Positions 47,323 to 59,761 of a stretch of DNA of 64,000 nucleotides are shown here, piece after piece. Location: the NCBI GenBank assembly GCA_015680685.1, contig MNCI01023457.1, positions 1,082,013 through 1,146,012 on the forward strand. The letters run 5' to 3'. Source of the stretch: Gnetum montanum. Taxonomy: Eukaryota > Streptophyta > Gnetopsida > Gnetales > Gnetaceae. The translations under genes were made by a program, and so were the position numbers. Position 1 is the stretch's first letter, and each line of letters starts with the position of its first letter. Below the pieces are notes generated by a model. The model ran no database searches. It was not told where the DNA came from and saw nothing but the letters and a program-made list of their open reading frames with translations.

Positions 47323-48059
47323 TGACAATGTATGAAACATACTATAAAAGTTGTCACCATGCATGATTACAATAGTAACTAAAATGCTTTGCCACAGTGA
47401 AGGAAAATAAAAATAAATCTAATCTTGAAGTAACACAAACAAAGACAAGCTTTGCAATTGCAAAAACTTTGAAAGAACAAGACAAAAAAAGGAGCGAAAG
47501 AAAAAAATTGTGTGTTTTGTAGGTCTCCCAAAGGTAGAAGGTGAAACAAATGAAACTTTATTTAAGAAAGTTGAAAAACTTATGGATGATATGCAAATAA
47601 CTTCTTCAAAAACTTCTAAAGTTTTTAAGGTTTCAAGTAAACAACATGAAAAGCCCCCATGTAATTGTTAAGTTTTATAATGTAGAATACAAAGTGTCTA
47701 TTTGAAAACATCGATGCTATATGAAGCAAACTAAGAATGGGATAAGCTTTTAGATAAATGAAGATCTTACTTGAAAGGAACTTGTAGAAAGGGCTAAATA
47801 ATGGAAAAAGGTTAAATCAACTTGTGCTAGCGTTTTGTAGCATGCCCAAATGCTAGCAACATGGTAGTCATTACAAATAAGTAGTATTCCAAAAATTATT
47901 CAAAAAATATACAGGCCCTTTAAGGTGTGGATTTCTTAATATTGATGGTGGAATTGCAAATAAAGTTGTTTCTTTGAATAGTATTAGCTTCTTTGGTAGC
48001 TTTGATATCTTTAGTTTTGTTGAAACTTAAGAAGATGTTGGTTTTGTAGATTTTGTAGT

Positions 48060-51000
48060 TCCTGGATTTATTAAATTTGATGCAAGAAACACAAAAGTAG
48101 GGCAAAGAGGCAAACCTTCTAGGGGCATTACAGTGTTAATGAGGAAATCTCTTGAAAATTCTATGCTTTGAAAAAAATTGATGATCATAAATCATATGTT
48201 TGGCTAAAAATATTATGATAGCATGGTTGTGCTTTCCTTGCCATATGCTATTTTGATTCTAGAGATGCCATATTATATGATTCTATAAAGTTGTATTGTA
48301 ATCATCCTTTTCAGTTTTTAAGCAAAGATATTGTAAAATTTATAGCAAAAGGTTTAGTATTTATTTGTAAAGATTTTAATGGAAGGATAGGTTCACAACA
48401 GACAAAAATTATTTAGTGGTAACATTATATTGGCAATTTAGACATTGTTGAAAATCACAACTAGACTTGACATTATGCAAATGGCACAATTAATAAGATG
48501 AATCAACAACTATTAGAATGAACAAAAATTTTTTATCTTCTAATTTACAATGGACTTGCTAGATTACCTCAATCTTTATCATTTACTTTCACAGGACCTC
48601 AAGGTAACTCTTGCATTGATTTACTTTTATGTTTTTATAAAGATATTGATTTTATTAAGAAGTTAAAAGTTGAAGGAGATTTAGTGGAGTCTTGCCATCA
48701 TCCTGTTGAGTTTTTATTGCAAATTCCAATTTTTTCTCACACAACAAAAAATAAGAATAGAAAAAAATGTCAATACAAATTCACCTTAGTAGTTAAGGAA
48801 AATATATTAATGTAACACATAACAAATGGACTCTTAAAAGTTGACTTCATAAGCTTGAATAAAATTTGCTAACAACTAAGCAAATTATGCATTCACAAAA
48901 ATAAGATGTTCACAAAACTTGGTTTGATGAGGATCACATGTAGACTAGGTAAAATATTAAGAATGCAAATAAGAGTTACAAACAAAGTTTAGTTAAGGCA
49001 TATAATTGCTTGATTAGAACCAAAAGAAGGAAATTTATCGAGGAATAATAGGAATAGTTTGCTTACACCATTAAAAAGAAACCTAGATAGTTTTGGCAGT
49101 GTTTTCAGTATAAAGTATCTTCATCATTTACTTTTTCTTTTCAAGATATTTGTTCATTTTACAGTAAGCTATTTACAGGACAAGATGATAATTTCAATAC
49201 TATTATATAACAAGCACCTCTCCAATTTTCTCTTGAGGAATTAACAGAAGGTATTAAAAAGTTAGCATCTAGCAAAGTTGTGGACTCAAATGGTTTATAT
49301 GCAAAATTATTAAAGTGGGTAGGATCTATTCATATAGAAAATTGGCACAAATTAAATTCAACAATGGAGCAAGGATTAAATCAACATTGGAAAACTAGTA
49401 AAGCTATCTTATTATATAAAACGTGAGATAAAAATGATTTGAAAAATTATGAAATGATCATTGTGAGTAATGTTTTTGCTAAGTTGTTGGGCACTCTACT
49501 AGAAAAAAATTTAGTTCTTGGGCTAAACATAACTAGATTGGGGTAAGATGTCAAGTAAGTTTCAAACAAAATCACTCTACTATTGATCACTTAGTTACTT
49601 TAAGACACTACATGGAATTTGCAAAAACACCTAATAAAATAGTTTTTATTTGTTTTATTGATTTTACAAAAAATATGATTCAGCAATCTGTACAAAACTA
49701 TGGTTGTGCTTGCATAAAATTGGTCTCCCTTCAAATTTGATTGTAGCAAAATAAAGATTGTATGAGGACGTGATTATTAAAATTATTGACAACAATTTAG
49801 AGAAAAAAATTTCAATTCTAGAGAAAAATTGGAGTTAAGCAAGGTTGTCCACTTTCTCAAACTCTCTTTGGTATCTTTATTGATAAAATGCAAGAATGGT
49901 TGTGTAATAGGAAAGATAGTCATGCTATCAAAATTGGATCCTAAGCAATGAATCTTCTTTTATATGCAGATGATGCTACCTTGATCTTCACTATTGTAGA
50001 AGGTATGCAAAATATGTTACCAATTTTAGAAAAATATTGGCATTTATTTAATCTTCAAGTGAATGTAGATAAAGCTAAATTGATGATCTGAGATACAAGA
50101 AATAACTATTCACGAGACCATGGTTAGTATTTTTAGGGGATGCAAACTATTCCTATTATTCCCTGATAAATTTCCTTTTAAATATTAGATTCTTTTAAAT
50201 ATTTTGGTCTCATTTATATGAAGAATTACATGTGGGAAAGTACATCAAAGAAAAAAATAGCAAGAGGTTTCAAGGCTCTCTATGCTTTCAAAAACAAGTG
50301 TAAAGATTTAAGTCTTTATGCTTGGAAAGTCAAAATAAAATAAAATTTTATACTATCATCTATTCTACTATATTATATGGATGTGTTGTTGGGGTACCTA
50401 GACTCAATGCTAAACCTTGAAAAGGTATTAAAAGAATACAAAATATTTTTCTTTTCGATAGGTTAAAGGTGATGATGTAAAACTTTATTTAATGTTATTA
50501 TGTGAATGTGACTTATTAACTTTCAAAGTAGAAATCTTATGTCAATTCATTACCTACACTCATAGCTTACATATGTCAAGGTAATAAAAAGTGTCTAAAT
50601 TAGTTCTTGAGGATTCACGAGACCATGGTTAGTATTTTTAGGGGATGCAATAATTAAGAAAATGGAATATCCCTTGTAAGGACATATAGCAAAATCCTAA
50701 GCATATTCACCAACTAGTCAAACAAAAGGTTTTAACATAGATGTGGGCTAATGTGAAAGGTAAGAGGAAATTTTATTTACACCACATTAGATCTAATAAA
50801 CTATACATAGAAGCTCACTATCTCTTAGCTACTATTCCCATCAAGTATCAAAATGCTATCAATAAGCTTTACTTAAGTTTTCATCATCTTATAATTGAAA
50901 GTGAAAGATAAATTCAAATCCCCTAAGGAAAGCACATTTGTAGGTTGTACAAATTAGAAGCCTTTGAAGATGAGTTACATGCATTTCTTTCTTATGCTAT

Positions 51001-51060
51001 GACTACCCATTTGAGACAGTGTTATAATATTATAGCAAAAAACCTGTATGGTTTTTCTTA
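48060..51060 (+). pseudogene. LINE copy 2 ORF2 pseudogene (endonuclease, reverse transcriptase)
   Basis: Endonuclease: RVGQRGKPSRGI-like block and ICKDFNGRIGS near 48375, where DFNGR is the AP-endonuclease metal/DNA-binding motif with G of GDFN replaced by K. Reverse transcriptase: GVKQGCPLSQTLFGIFIDKM (about 49830) and LLYADDATLIF (about 49955), with the catalytic YADD intact. The C-terminus has EAFEDELHAF. At least several stops and shifts interrupt the frame, plus a 38-bp duplicated insert at 50108. Confidence 0.8.
50108..50145 (+). repeat. 38-bp exact duplicate of downstream LINE sequence
   Basis: Identical to 50613-50650 in the C-terminal part of the same LINE. It is absent from LINE copy 1 at the corresponding place (about 2313), so it was inserted into the RT region of this copy. 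Confidence 0.85.
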
Positions 51061-51279
51061 TGTCTCCATTACTGCTTGGTCAATTTGTAGAGTCTATTTC
51101 TATTTTTCATAAAAATGTAATATTTATCTAATAGATCCTATGGATCTTCAAACATAGTAAAGCTTCATTTCATTTCACTTCATAATAGAATTTCAAAAAT
51201 AGTGTATGCATGGAGTTGTCTAGGTACCTTGGCCTACTATGCTAGGCTTGCATCATGCTTCATAAGTTATTATTTTGAA

Positions 51280-51420
51280 CAATGAGATGTTAGCCTACTA
51301 ATACGAGTCTTGGCTTGGTAACCCCAAGTCAAAGGTTCAATTTTACTAAGTAGCACTAAGTTATAAACTTCTATAATCTTGGGGTATACCTATGTTTTAA
51401 TTATTTTGAGTTCCAACACC
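51280..51420 (+). repeat. tRNA-derived SINE, family 1, copy 3
   Basis: Starts AATGAGATGTTAGCCTACTA, has B-box-like AAGGTTCAATTTT and ends in the shared tail CTTGGGGTATACCTATG then TTTTGAGTTCCAACACC. About 141 bp. Confidence 0.7.
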
Positions 51421-53379
51421 TTCTCATATATTATTATTTTAAGGGGTCTTGGGATAAGAGTTGTTGGTAGGACCCCAAAATTAAAACTTATTACAAAGAA
51501 AAAATTTAGAGTAGCACTAAAAAGAGATAAAATCCTAGTAAAACATAAAAAGAAATAGTTCAACAATTTTTGAAGACACATTTTTAGGTTTTCATCATTA
51601 CAACCAATCTTAGAAACCTCCCTCTTATGTAGGAAAAGGATCAAACCTTGTCCATTTTTAAAAGCATCTTCTCAAGTTTGAACTTCATACTAAAAGCTTC
51701 CTATAAAAAAAGAAGAAAATATAATGTATCCAATGTGGGCTTCAGCTGAAATATGAGTTGTTAAATGATGTCACTTTGAGTAGACAAAGAAAGAAAGTTT
51801 TTTTTTTCAAGAATATCTATGATAGACCACATTATATCTAAATTTTCAAATAGTATAAAGAACTAGGGATGAAAGCAACTCCAAGTGATAGAGGTTTCGT
51901 TGGCCATGGTCAATGGAATTGTATCATATGGAACACAATGCAATTTAGTTGTTAACTTCTATAGATGATTTTAATGTGAATTGCAAAGAACACTTTTGTA
52001 CACCATTGTATTTAATGAATGTAAAAGAGATATGATATATATAAAACATGAAAAAATTGTGTTACCATAGTAAAAAAGTAGAGAAAATGTTTATGATTTT
52101 ATATTTTATAATTTTTATGTATTTTATAGATATAATAATAAAATAATAAATAGCATATGTGCATTGCAATCTCTTCTAGGATAAGTGGAAATGCTCACAC
52201 ATGCACATACTCATGGGTTGTAATCCCTAAGGGGATGTGTAACGCCTCATACAAAAAACATAAAATGTCTCCTAGTTATAACTTAGATGACCCAACACTA
52301 TGTCATATAGTTATGACCTTCTCGAATAAGGATGAATTAGTGTAGCTCAAAAAGTATGTAAATGACTTAATAACTTAATTAATAAATGCTTATGATAAGC
52401 ATGAGATTTGCATTTTTGGTGTTTTTATAGTTTAAGGTATCCAAGTCACAAAACATAAGGAAAACCATTATCTTTATTCACAATTCCAAATATTTAACTT
52501 CACATTGATCAAACAATTTTGGGCTTTAAAAGCAAGGTAGTACTCTAATAGAGTCTAGTCACACTTGTTAAAGAAATAACTCAAAAACACACAAAATAGA
52601 AAGGAAATTATACTTATGTAGGGGAGGAGAAGCTTTTTCACATAAAATTGGATGCCAAAAGTCTAAAAGTCTCACAATGAAGTTTAAAATATCAAATTTA
52701 TGTTTGAAGAGCTCAACCTAGGTACTTATAGTTTTTAGAAAAAATGGCTTAGTTTCATCAATGCTTGGGCATCCATGAAGGTCAATCAACACATCATGAT
52801 AGTTCCAAGTCATAACTCATGCAAGGTTTGGAAATGAGGGCTAGATAGAGGATGCATCAATGTTCCAATGTTGATGCTACTAGTTTTAACATATACCCAT
52901 TGCACTGCTACACCCCCACCCCAAAGAACTATTACTAATTACTAGTTCTGGATGAAGGACAAAACTAAGGGGAACATGTCCTAAGAATCCTAGGATGCCC
53001 AAACAGTGTTAGAAACATCTTAAGAGACTTAAAACATGCACATGACCTAGAAGATGTCATAGAAAATAAGGATACAAACCCCAATGGATCATACTAGAAC
53101 TATAAACATAGGATTTGCATGATACTTCTCAAGTTTAGGACTTACAATTAACTTACAAAATGTCACTTGATGACTCATCATTCCTCCATGATTGAGTAAA
53201 GCTAGTTACATAGCTTTATCATCTCAAAACATAAAATAAGATCCAAATACTTCACAAAGTCAATGCGAAGAAAATATAAATATACCAAATGGACCATGAA
53301 TATGGTACAATATACGTGAATGAGAAGAGCTAGGGGTGGTGGCTAATATAGAAATCCTCCTAAAGTGCTTTCCTGATAT
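51421..53379. other. Intergenic stretch without recognised content
   Basis: AT-rich; no domain, RNA gene or repeat recognised. The short open stretches are probably chance. Confidence 0.5.
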
Positions 53380-54289
53380 GGGAAGAAGCTTGAGATGCTA
53401 GGTGTGGATATATGGAATCTTTAGAGTTGTTTTTAAGGTTCATCACCCTAGTCTGAAGTTTCCTATTCTATTCATGCATCAATCATTGATCTTGCAACAA
53501 CACCTAGTGACATTTATCTACATCTACTTTGAACTACTTATGGTACCTCCTTGCTTGTGTGAGCTCACACTAGATGACCTTTAACTTAACCAACCCTCTA
53601 TGGATCCACTCTTCTAGTTTGTTAGATGGTCTCCCTATAGAAGTTTGAACAACATGTAGATATCTCCTTTGCGATGCTTGTATGTCTTATTGAGTTTTCT
53701 TGAGTCTTCTTTTAAGAACTACCAATATTGCTTCATGGAAAAAGATATACATATTCTCTAGGAGGTCCATCTTCTCTTGCAGTGTTGGTTCACTTGTGGC
53801 CATGTGATGGAGTTTGGCATACAAGGCATTGAATTTCTCCTTAACTTCTCACCATTCTTCAATCCTCCTCTCATTCAAAAGAGCTACCAATTTATATAAT
53901 CTGTGAACCTTAATATCCTAGGTTGCTGGCTTAATCATGTGTACTTTCATGAGCTTGTTAGTTTCTCATGTTATCTTCTTTGCTAGTTTTTTTTCTTAAT
54001 TCTAGAGATCCTTTTTAGTACAGAGGTATTTATCCTAAAATTGGATCATGATTAAGCTTTCATCCTCAAGCCTTCCTACCTAGTGAAAAAGATCAAGTTC
54101 CTACTTTCCTTTTCCTAGATCATCTTCTTCTAGTCCTCAAATTGATGTTTTAGCATGTGGATCTGCTTTTCTACATTATCCTTCCTAAATAATTTTTCTC
54201 CTCTAATTGAACACATCTTGAAAAATTTAGCTTACAAGTACTTAATCCATGTCTCATGTATGACAGCTGAGGGTGTGAGTACTAGTGAC
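53380..54289 (-). pseudogene. Decayed charged/coiled-coil reading frame, split by the copia-type element
   Basis: On the minus strand one frame, with a few stops, reads strongly protein-like: DNVEKQIHMLKHQFED, EVKEKFNALYAKLHHMATSE, TLQEKMDLLENMYIFF, KLEEWIHRGLV. It is rich in K, E, L and Q with heptad-like spacing, suggesting a coiled coil. The frame appears to continue past the copia-type element at 60912-61000 (PTGGMVLGKTF in one frame). I do not recognise the family. An accessory ORF of another retroelement is one possibility. Confidence 0.5.
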
Positions 54290-54294
54290 ATAAT

Positions 54295-55393
54295 TGTTGA
54301 CCTTTTGGTATGTCAAAACCTTAAGGAAAATGGAGAACAAAGGATGCTTGTGTGGTTTTTATGTTTGTAGGACTAGAACATGGACAAGGACTCAAGGAAA
54401 CATGGACATCATGGTCAAGGACTTTACAAAGAAATTGGAAGCAAGGGTAAGATTGGAGATTATAGCAAAATGAAGATGTTCCAAGAAATGGAATGAAGAA
54501 AAATCAATGAAAGGAACCTTTGGGAACCAAAGTTTAAAAGTCGAGAAGATGTCTCTTAGAAGCAGAAGACGTCTTGGTCAAAGTATAGAAGACCCAAAGG
54601 AGACATCTGCTCTTAGGAGAAGACATCTTCCTAGAGACATCTCCTTTTAAGAAGAGACATCTCCCTAGGAAGTCTGTTGTAGAGAGACATTTTAATCTCA
54701 AAAAGGATGTCTCCACTAGTCATTAGATAGCCATTGCACAAATTCTAAGGTGATTTTAGAAACTTCAAGGCTATAATAAGACTTCATTCTCTTGGGCATT
54801 GTGCAAGTTTTTGAGTAAGCAAGTGTCAACATCAAGCAATCATTATGTACTTTATTCTAGTGTATTTGTGTATCTCATTGTAACATCATTTGTACTGTTA
54901 TAGTGATTTTATTGTACTGTGTCTCAAAGTACAAAGACAAAAAAATAAATTGGATCCTTGCAATTTTTATTTCTCATTCTTGTTGCCCCACTGGGGTTGA
55001 TGTGCTTCTTGTGAGAAGGCATTATCCTTGAGCTTCTCAGGATCCTATAGGATTGAGTCTTTGTGTGATGTCACACCACTCCAGAGTGGAGCTCAAGTTG
55101 TAAAGATTGTGGGATCCTAGAAACCACATTCTAAGCTTGTCAAGACCTTGCAGGGTGTAGTGAATTCATAGTGACAAATCAGTTTGGAGTGGAGATTAGA
55201 GTTTGTACAAGGTGTGGTACCCTTCAAACCACATTTTGAGAGAAACAAAGTCAAGAGGTGTGTAAGTAATATACCCTTTGAATGTGGAGAAACCAAGTTG
55301 GAGAATCACAAAATTTTTGGTGTGGATTTTGTGATGCTTGATTTTTGTTGGGGAACTTATTCATCCCCCCACTTCTAAGTTCAATGATTCTCA
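54295..55393 (+). repeat. 5' LTR of the copia-type element
   Basis: Starts TGTTGACCTTTTGGTATGTC and ends TTCAATGATTCTCA, two bases before the primer site. It contains an array of AGACATCT/AGATGTCT motifs in both orientations (54545-54720). Confidence 0.92.
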
Positions 55394-55395
55394 AG

Positions 55396-55411
55396 TGGTA
55401 TTAGAGCCTGG
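55396..55411 (+). promoter_or_regulatory. Primer binding site of the copia-type element (initiator Met tRNA)
   Basis: TGGTATTAGAGCCTGG matches the plant Copia primer site TGGTATCAGAGC with one change, two bases after the LTR. Confidence 0.9.
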
Positions 55412-55448
55412 TACTCTTGCTTCTACATCTACTTCTAAGAGTGAACAA

Positions 55449-57080
55449 TGGAGGGGACATCTTACACAAAGCCACCCAAGTTTGATGGATTTGACTTTAC
55501 TTATTGAAAGGTAAGGATGCAAGGCTTCTTCAAATCAATGGAGTTTGAAGTCTAGGAATCCATCCTTGAAGGTTGCACACAGCCTTCCCGTCAATAGCAC
55601 AATAGGAGCCACCAAGCCTTAGAATAAATGGACATAAGAAGAAAGAGATAAGTTCATGTTTGATTCAAAAGAAAAAAATTGTTTGTACTGTGCTTTGAAT
55701 AAATTTGAATTTAGTAGAGTAGCTAGTTGTAAAATGACCAAAGAAATTTGGGAAATATTAAAGGCTACACATGAAGGAACCTCAATAGTTAAAAACTCTA
55801 AATTGTTAGTTTTAAAAAGTGAGTATGATAAGCTCAAAATGAGAGAAGGTGAGAAAATAAAAGATTACTTCTCTAGAGAAAATGATCTTGTTGTGGACAT
55901 TAGAGGTATTGGTCAAGATTTGCCTAAAAGTAATGTTATAATAAAAATGATTAGGACTTTACAACTAGAATTTAGACCAAAGGTGATTGTAATGGAAGAA
56001 ATTAGGGACTTCTTAGTTCTTAAATTTGAAGAGCTTTAAAGTACTCTTGTTGATTATGAAATGAATCTCATAAGTGAAGGTGAAATTCAAGAAAAACCCA
56101 TTGCTCTAAAAATAGCTTCAAAGGAGAAGGAACCTATAGATGAGAATAGTGAAGAGGAAGTAGCTCTTCTTTCTAAAAGAATACAATGGCTACTTGCTAG
56201 AAAAGAAAGAAACTTCAACCAATCAAGCCTCAATTGATCCAAACAATTCAAAGGTAAAGAAAGAGGTAAAAATTTTTCAAAGTCTTATTTTGATTCTTTA
56301 ACAATAGGATGCTGGATTTGTGGTGGTAGAGGCCATGTGGCCTCCAAATGTCCAAGTAATGGTAGGTTACCATGAAGGGAAAAAAAATGATATGGAACCA
56401 AAAAAGACAAATTTCTACACAAGTTGGAATGATGGAGAAAATAATGAAGAAGAGGTGGAAAATAATGAAAGAGAATCACATCTCATTTGTATGGATCTTA
56501 CCGATGATGATGCTAGCACCTCAAATGACGAATTCGAAAATGAAGAAGAAAGGTATGAACTTTTGTGCAAAGAATTATTATCTCTTCAAAGTATTTGCAC
56601 AAAATTAAATAAGCAAGTCAAAATAAATTATCATGAAATTTCTTTATTAAATTCAACAATTTCTAATCTTACTAAAGAACTTTCAAACCTAAGGGCTAAG
56701 AATGAAAACTAACCTTTTCTTATGAGTAGGCTAAAGTAGAAATTGCAGATGTTAAACTTGTGAATGAAAGGCTAGTAAAGGGAAAAGAATCCTTTTATGT
56801 GGTATTTGGACAAGGAAGAAGTTCACATGATAAGAGTGGGTTGGGATGCTATACATAAGATGAATCAAATACACCAACCCAATCTCAACTGAATGATATT
56901 TCAAAGGAGAAAGCCACCACATCCAAATCAAAAGAAACTCCTATCTATCAAAAGGATCCTCAAAGGTTTGATTATCCTAATCACTCTTACTACAATAGAA
57001 GGATTAGATGCTATTATTGTCATAAATTAGGGCATAATCAATGGGAATGCAATTTAAAGCTCTATCATATGAATAGCTAG
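55449..57080 (+). pseudogene. Copia-type gag with two zinc knuckles (broken)
   Basis: Begins ATGGAGGGGACATCT (MEGTSYTKPPKFDGFDF), the usual start of plant Copia gag. It has an early stop at 55505. The open part 55656-56039 carries the UBN2-type block CKMTKEIWEILKATHEGTS and MREGEKIKDYF. A first zinc knuckle CWICGGRGHVASKC is at 56310-56351. A Glu/Asp/Asn-rich coiled-coil-like stretch follows (56440-56712). A second knuckle CYYCHKLGHNQWEC is at 57009-57050; both fit CX2CX4HX4C. Two knuckles and the acidic insert are usual for the large-Gag Copia lineages. Frame breaks inactivate it. Confidence 0.85.
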
Positions 57081-57665
57081 TCATACCATAGAACTCCTTG
57101 GTCTTATCAGACTACATCGAGAAAGGACTCCATATAGGATCATAGGAAGAATTGGACAACTCAAAAGAATAAAGATCAAGAAAGAATGAAGAGTTAAAAG
57201 AAAGGAATAGGAGAATGAGAAGACTCTTTCCAAAAAATTTGTGAAAGAGATCCAAGCCTTGAACATTGAAGAAGTTTGGTTGAGAAGAGAAATCTTAAAA
57301 GAGGAATCTCTTTCTCTAGCATACTAAACACCTTCATTTTTTGTCAGCAAAGAAGGTAGGTAGAGGTAAGTTTTTAATTTATTGTAAGAATCTGTTAAGA
57401 CTATATTCCTTGGAAACATTTCCTAAACCCAATCTTGTTAAGCCTCTTTTAGAGAAGACATCTTCCTAAAGACATCTACTCCCAAAGGGAGACATCTATT
57501 TGTCATCTCTTACAATGTGATAGATACATCTACTATGAAAAGAAGATGTTTACATTAGGTTTTAAACTTAGAGGATACGTCTCCTTTAGATGAAATATGT
57601 CTTCTTTCTCATCAAAATCCCTCATTTGGCATTGTTATAAAAGTTAAAACCCTCATTCTTTTATT

Positions 57666-58805
57666 TTGTTCTTCAAAGATGACCCCACAATGATGACCAG
57701 GGCATCACCAACAATAATTATTTCATCTACAATGGCCCACAAGAAGATAGGAATGTCTAAGCCACCATCAAAGGAGAGATTTAGAGGGTGTTCCAACAGT
57801 AATGCAAGCTCCTACATGGGCCAATTCAAATGCACAAGTGCCCAGCATTGGTTTGAGATAACTCAAACCATGAATATCATCTCTAAGTGCTCCTTGTCAT
57901 TTCCTATGCATAGGCAGCAAACCTTGATGGATTATTTTAAAGTGTTGAATTGGAGTAATTTCATTACAATGAATTTCCTAGTTCTAGAAGTTCTTATTAG
58001 AGAGTTTTACTACAATGTTGTGATATCAAATGTTGTTGTTGGGATGTTCACATCTATGGTTGAGGGTCTTGTAATTGAGGTGTCTCCCCAAGTTATGAAT
58101 GCACTCCTTAGGATATCTAGTGCAGATTTTTTTTGGATTACCATTGATTCTATGAACAATATTTACACAAATGGTATAGTTGCTATTAGTCATGATAAGT
58201 TCTATGATGCCCTATTTGGAGAGCCTATGTCTTTTAATAGAGGAAGAATTCATTGAAATAGGATGTATCTAGATGCTTCCACTTTGTTTCTTATTCTTTT
58301 ATATAACATTATTGTAAAAGGAGAAAGCTATAGTTATCTACTACCACCCAAAGCTTTTATGCTCTACTACCTTCTTATAGGACAACCACTAGACTTGGAT
58401 CATACTCTCTATCAAGTTATGCTGAGTTTATATCCCAATGAGAGAATCCTTGGTTACCCCTATCTCATCAGTTTGTTGATACATCATAGGGATGTACCTA
58501 TTCTTGAGATGACTTTGTTCAAAGGCAAGAGGAACCTTAGCATGTATATTTAGAAGAGGAGCCTCTCTCATGCAAAAGTAGCAAGACCAAGCACCAAACC
58601 ATCTTCATCATAGAAGAAGAAAGAAGGATCATCATCTAGGGCCTCTCCTCAGTTGAATAGGTTCAAATATGCTGGAGCATAGATCAAATCCTTCTTGAAG
58701 AAGCTACTTCAACTATTTGCTCATGCTATCAGGATGCTTGGGAGGAATCATTCTTACTTGCATAAGAGAACGAATGTTGTTGATGTACCTCTTTTTCTAA
58801 ATGGG
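57666..58805 (+). pseudogene. Substitute ORF in place of pol, resembling 'putative plant transposon protein' domain
   Basis: An open stretch of 196 codons (57666-58256; likely start MMTRASP at 57690) is followed, after a single stop, by 58263-58553 in the same frame, and then by decayed continuation to about 58805. The block VLIREFYYNV...FTSMVEGLVIEVSPQVMNAL recalls a domain of retroelement-associated plant proteins in which VREFYAN is followed by VRGK and F/LSPxxIN. No catalytic motif is seen, so the function is unknown. It is in the same sense as gag and sits where integrase and RT would be. Confidence 0.6.
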
Positions 58806-59747
58806 TAGTAGTTTGAGGAGGGTACTACTCCTTCTATTTCTAATAGTGAGGAGGACATTCTTGCACCATAGAGGCATCTTGCAGTAGCTAGACCTTCCCA
58901 TGCACATGACTTAGAGAATGAGTTAGATTTTGAGCCTTATGCACCACCGACTAATGTCTAAGGGAAACATCATGATCCCATGTAGCCTAGGCATCATGTT
59001 CCACCTCTAGGTGATGCTCTTAGATCATTTGAGTAGCAACCCATGGAGAGTATCTTTGGGACCACATCCCAATGGGTACCTATTGATGTTACCTATTAAA
59101 GAAAGGGAGCTTCCTCATCTTCTTAGTAGGCTATAGCTCAACCTGATCCACTAGCTTCATCTTGGTTTTGAGTGAAGCTTTATCCCCAGAGGACCCCTAT
59201 ACAAATACCATCTTTAGATGATGATGAGCAACATTTGACTAGCTCCAGAACCAACAACAATGATGACAAGGAGGAGATGTATTGACCATCTAGAGTAGTA
59301 GTTGATTTAGATGATTAGTCCAATGATGTGATTGAGGTCAATGGTTAGACTCCTCCAGTGTTTTCTCTCCTTTTTGCTAATGTCCCAAAAGGAGGAGAAA
59401 TTTGGATGGATGTGCACATCTGTGATTTTTGTCGAATTGCACATATATGGTTTTGTATATGGTGTGGATGTATTGTAGGATAGTTTGTGAACAATTTATG
59501 ATATAGACTGATGGTGCTTATTTTGGCTACCTTCTTGTGGTGCAACTTTTGGAGATAGGTTTTACTTTTTCATTATATCATATTCATTTTTATCATCTTC
59601 TTCTACACTTTGAGTCATCTTGAATCTTAGAGATTTTATTCTAGTCCCTAGCTATCATTAGAATTTATATGTATTAATACTTTAATATTATTTTTATTAT
59701 TTATTGGTTTATCATCTCATCCATTTTCTTGAGTTTTGGAGATTACC
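58806..59747 (+). other. Copia-type element, region between substitute ORF and polypurine tract
   Basis: Ser/Asp/Pro-rich decayed coding-like sequence (for example DEQHLTSSRTNNNDDKEEMY near 59224) up to about 59345, then AT-rich non-coding sequence. No pol motif. Confidence 0.6.
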
Positions 59748-59761
59748 AAAAATGGGAAGAT
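59748..59761 (+). promoter_or_regulatory. Polypurine tract of the copia-type element
   Basis: AAAAATGGGAAGAT directly precedes the 3' LTR start TGTTGACC. Confidence 0.8.

Larger units (their letters stand above)
47145..51188 (+). mobile_element. LINE copy 2 (non-LTR retrotransposon, decayed)
   Basis: Same family as 1-3346 but with more of the 5' part. From about 47515 an ORF1-like frame reads GLPKVEGETNETLFKKVEKL, then, after a shift, VIVKFYNVEYKVSI and INEDLT, the pattern of LINE ORF1 nucleic-acid-binding domains. ORF2 follows: endonuclease (about 48060-48700, with DFNGRIGSQQ), reverse transcriptase (about 49430-50100) and C-terminal region to about 51060. It ends at the same A/T-rich tail as copy 1. 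The left end is unresolved because element B inserted at 47139; part may lie left of 33343. Confidence 0.82.
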
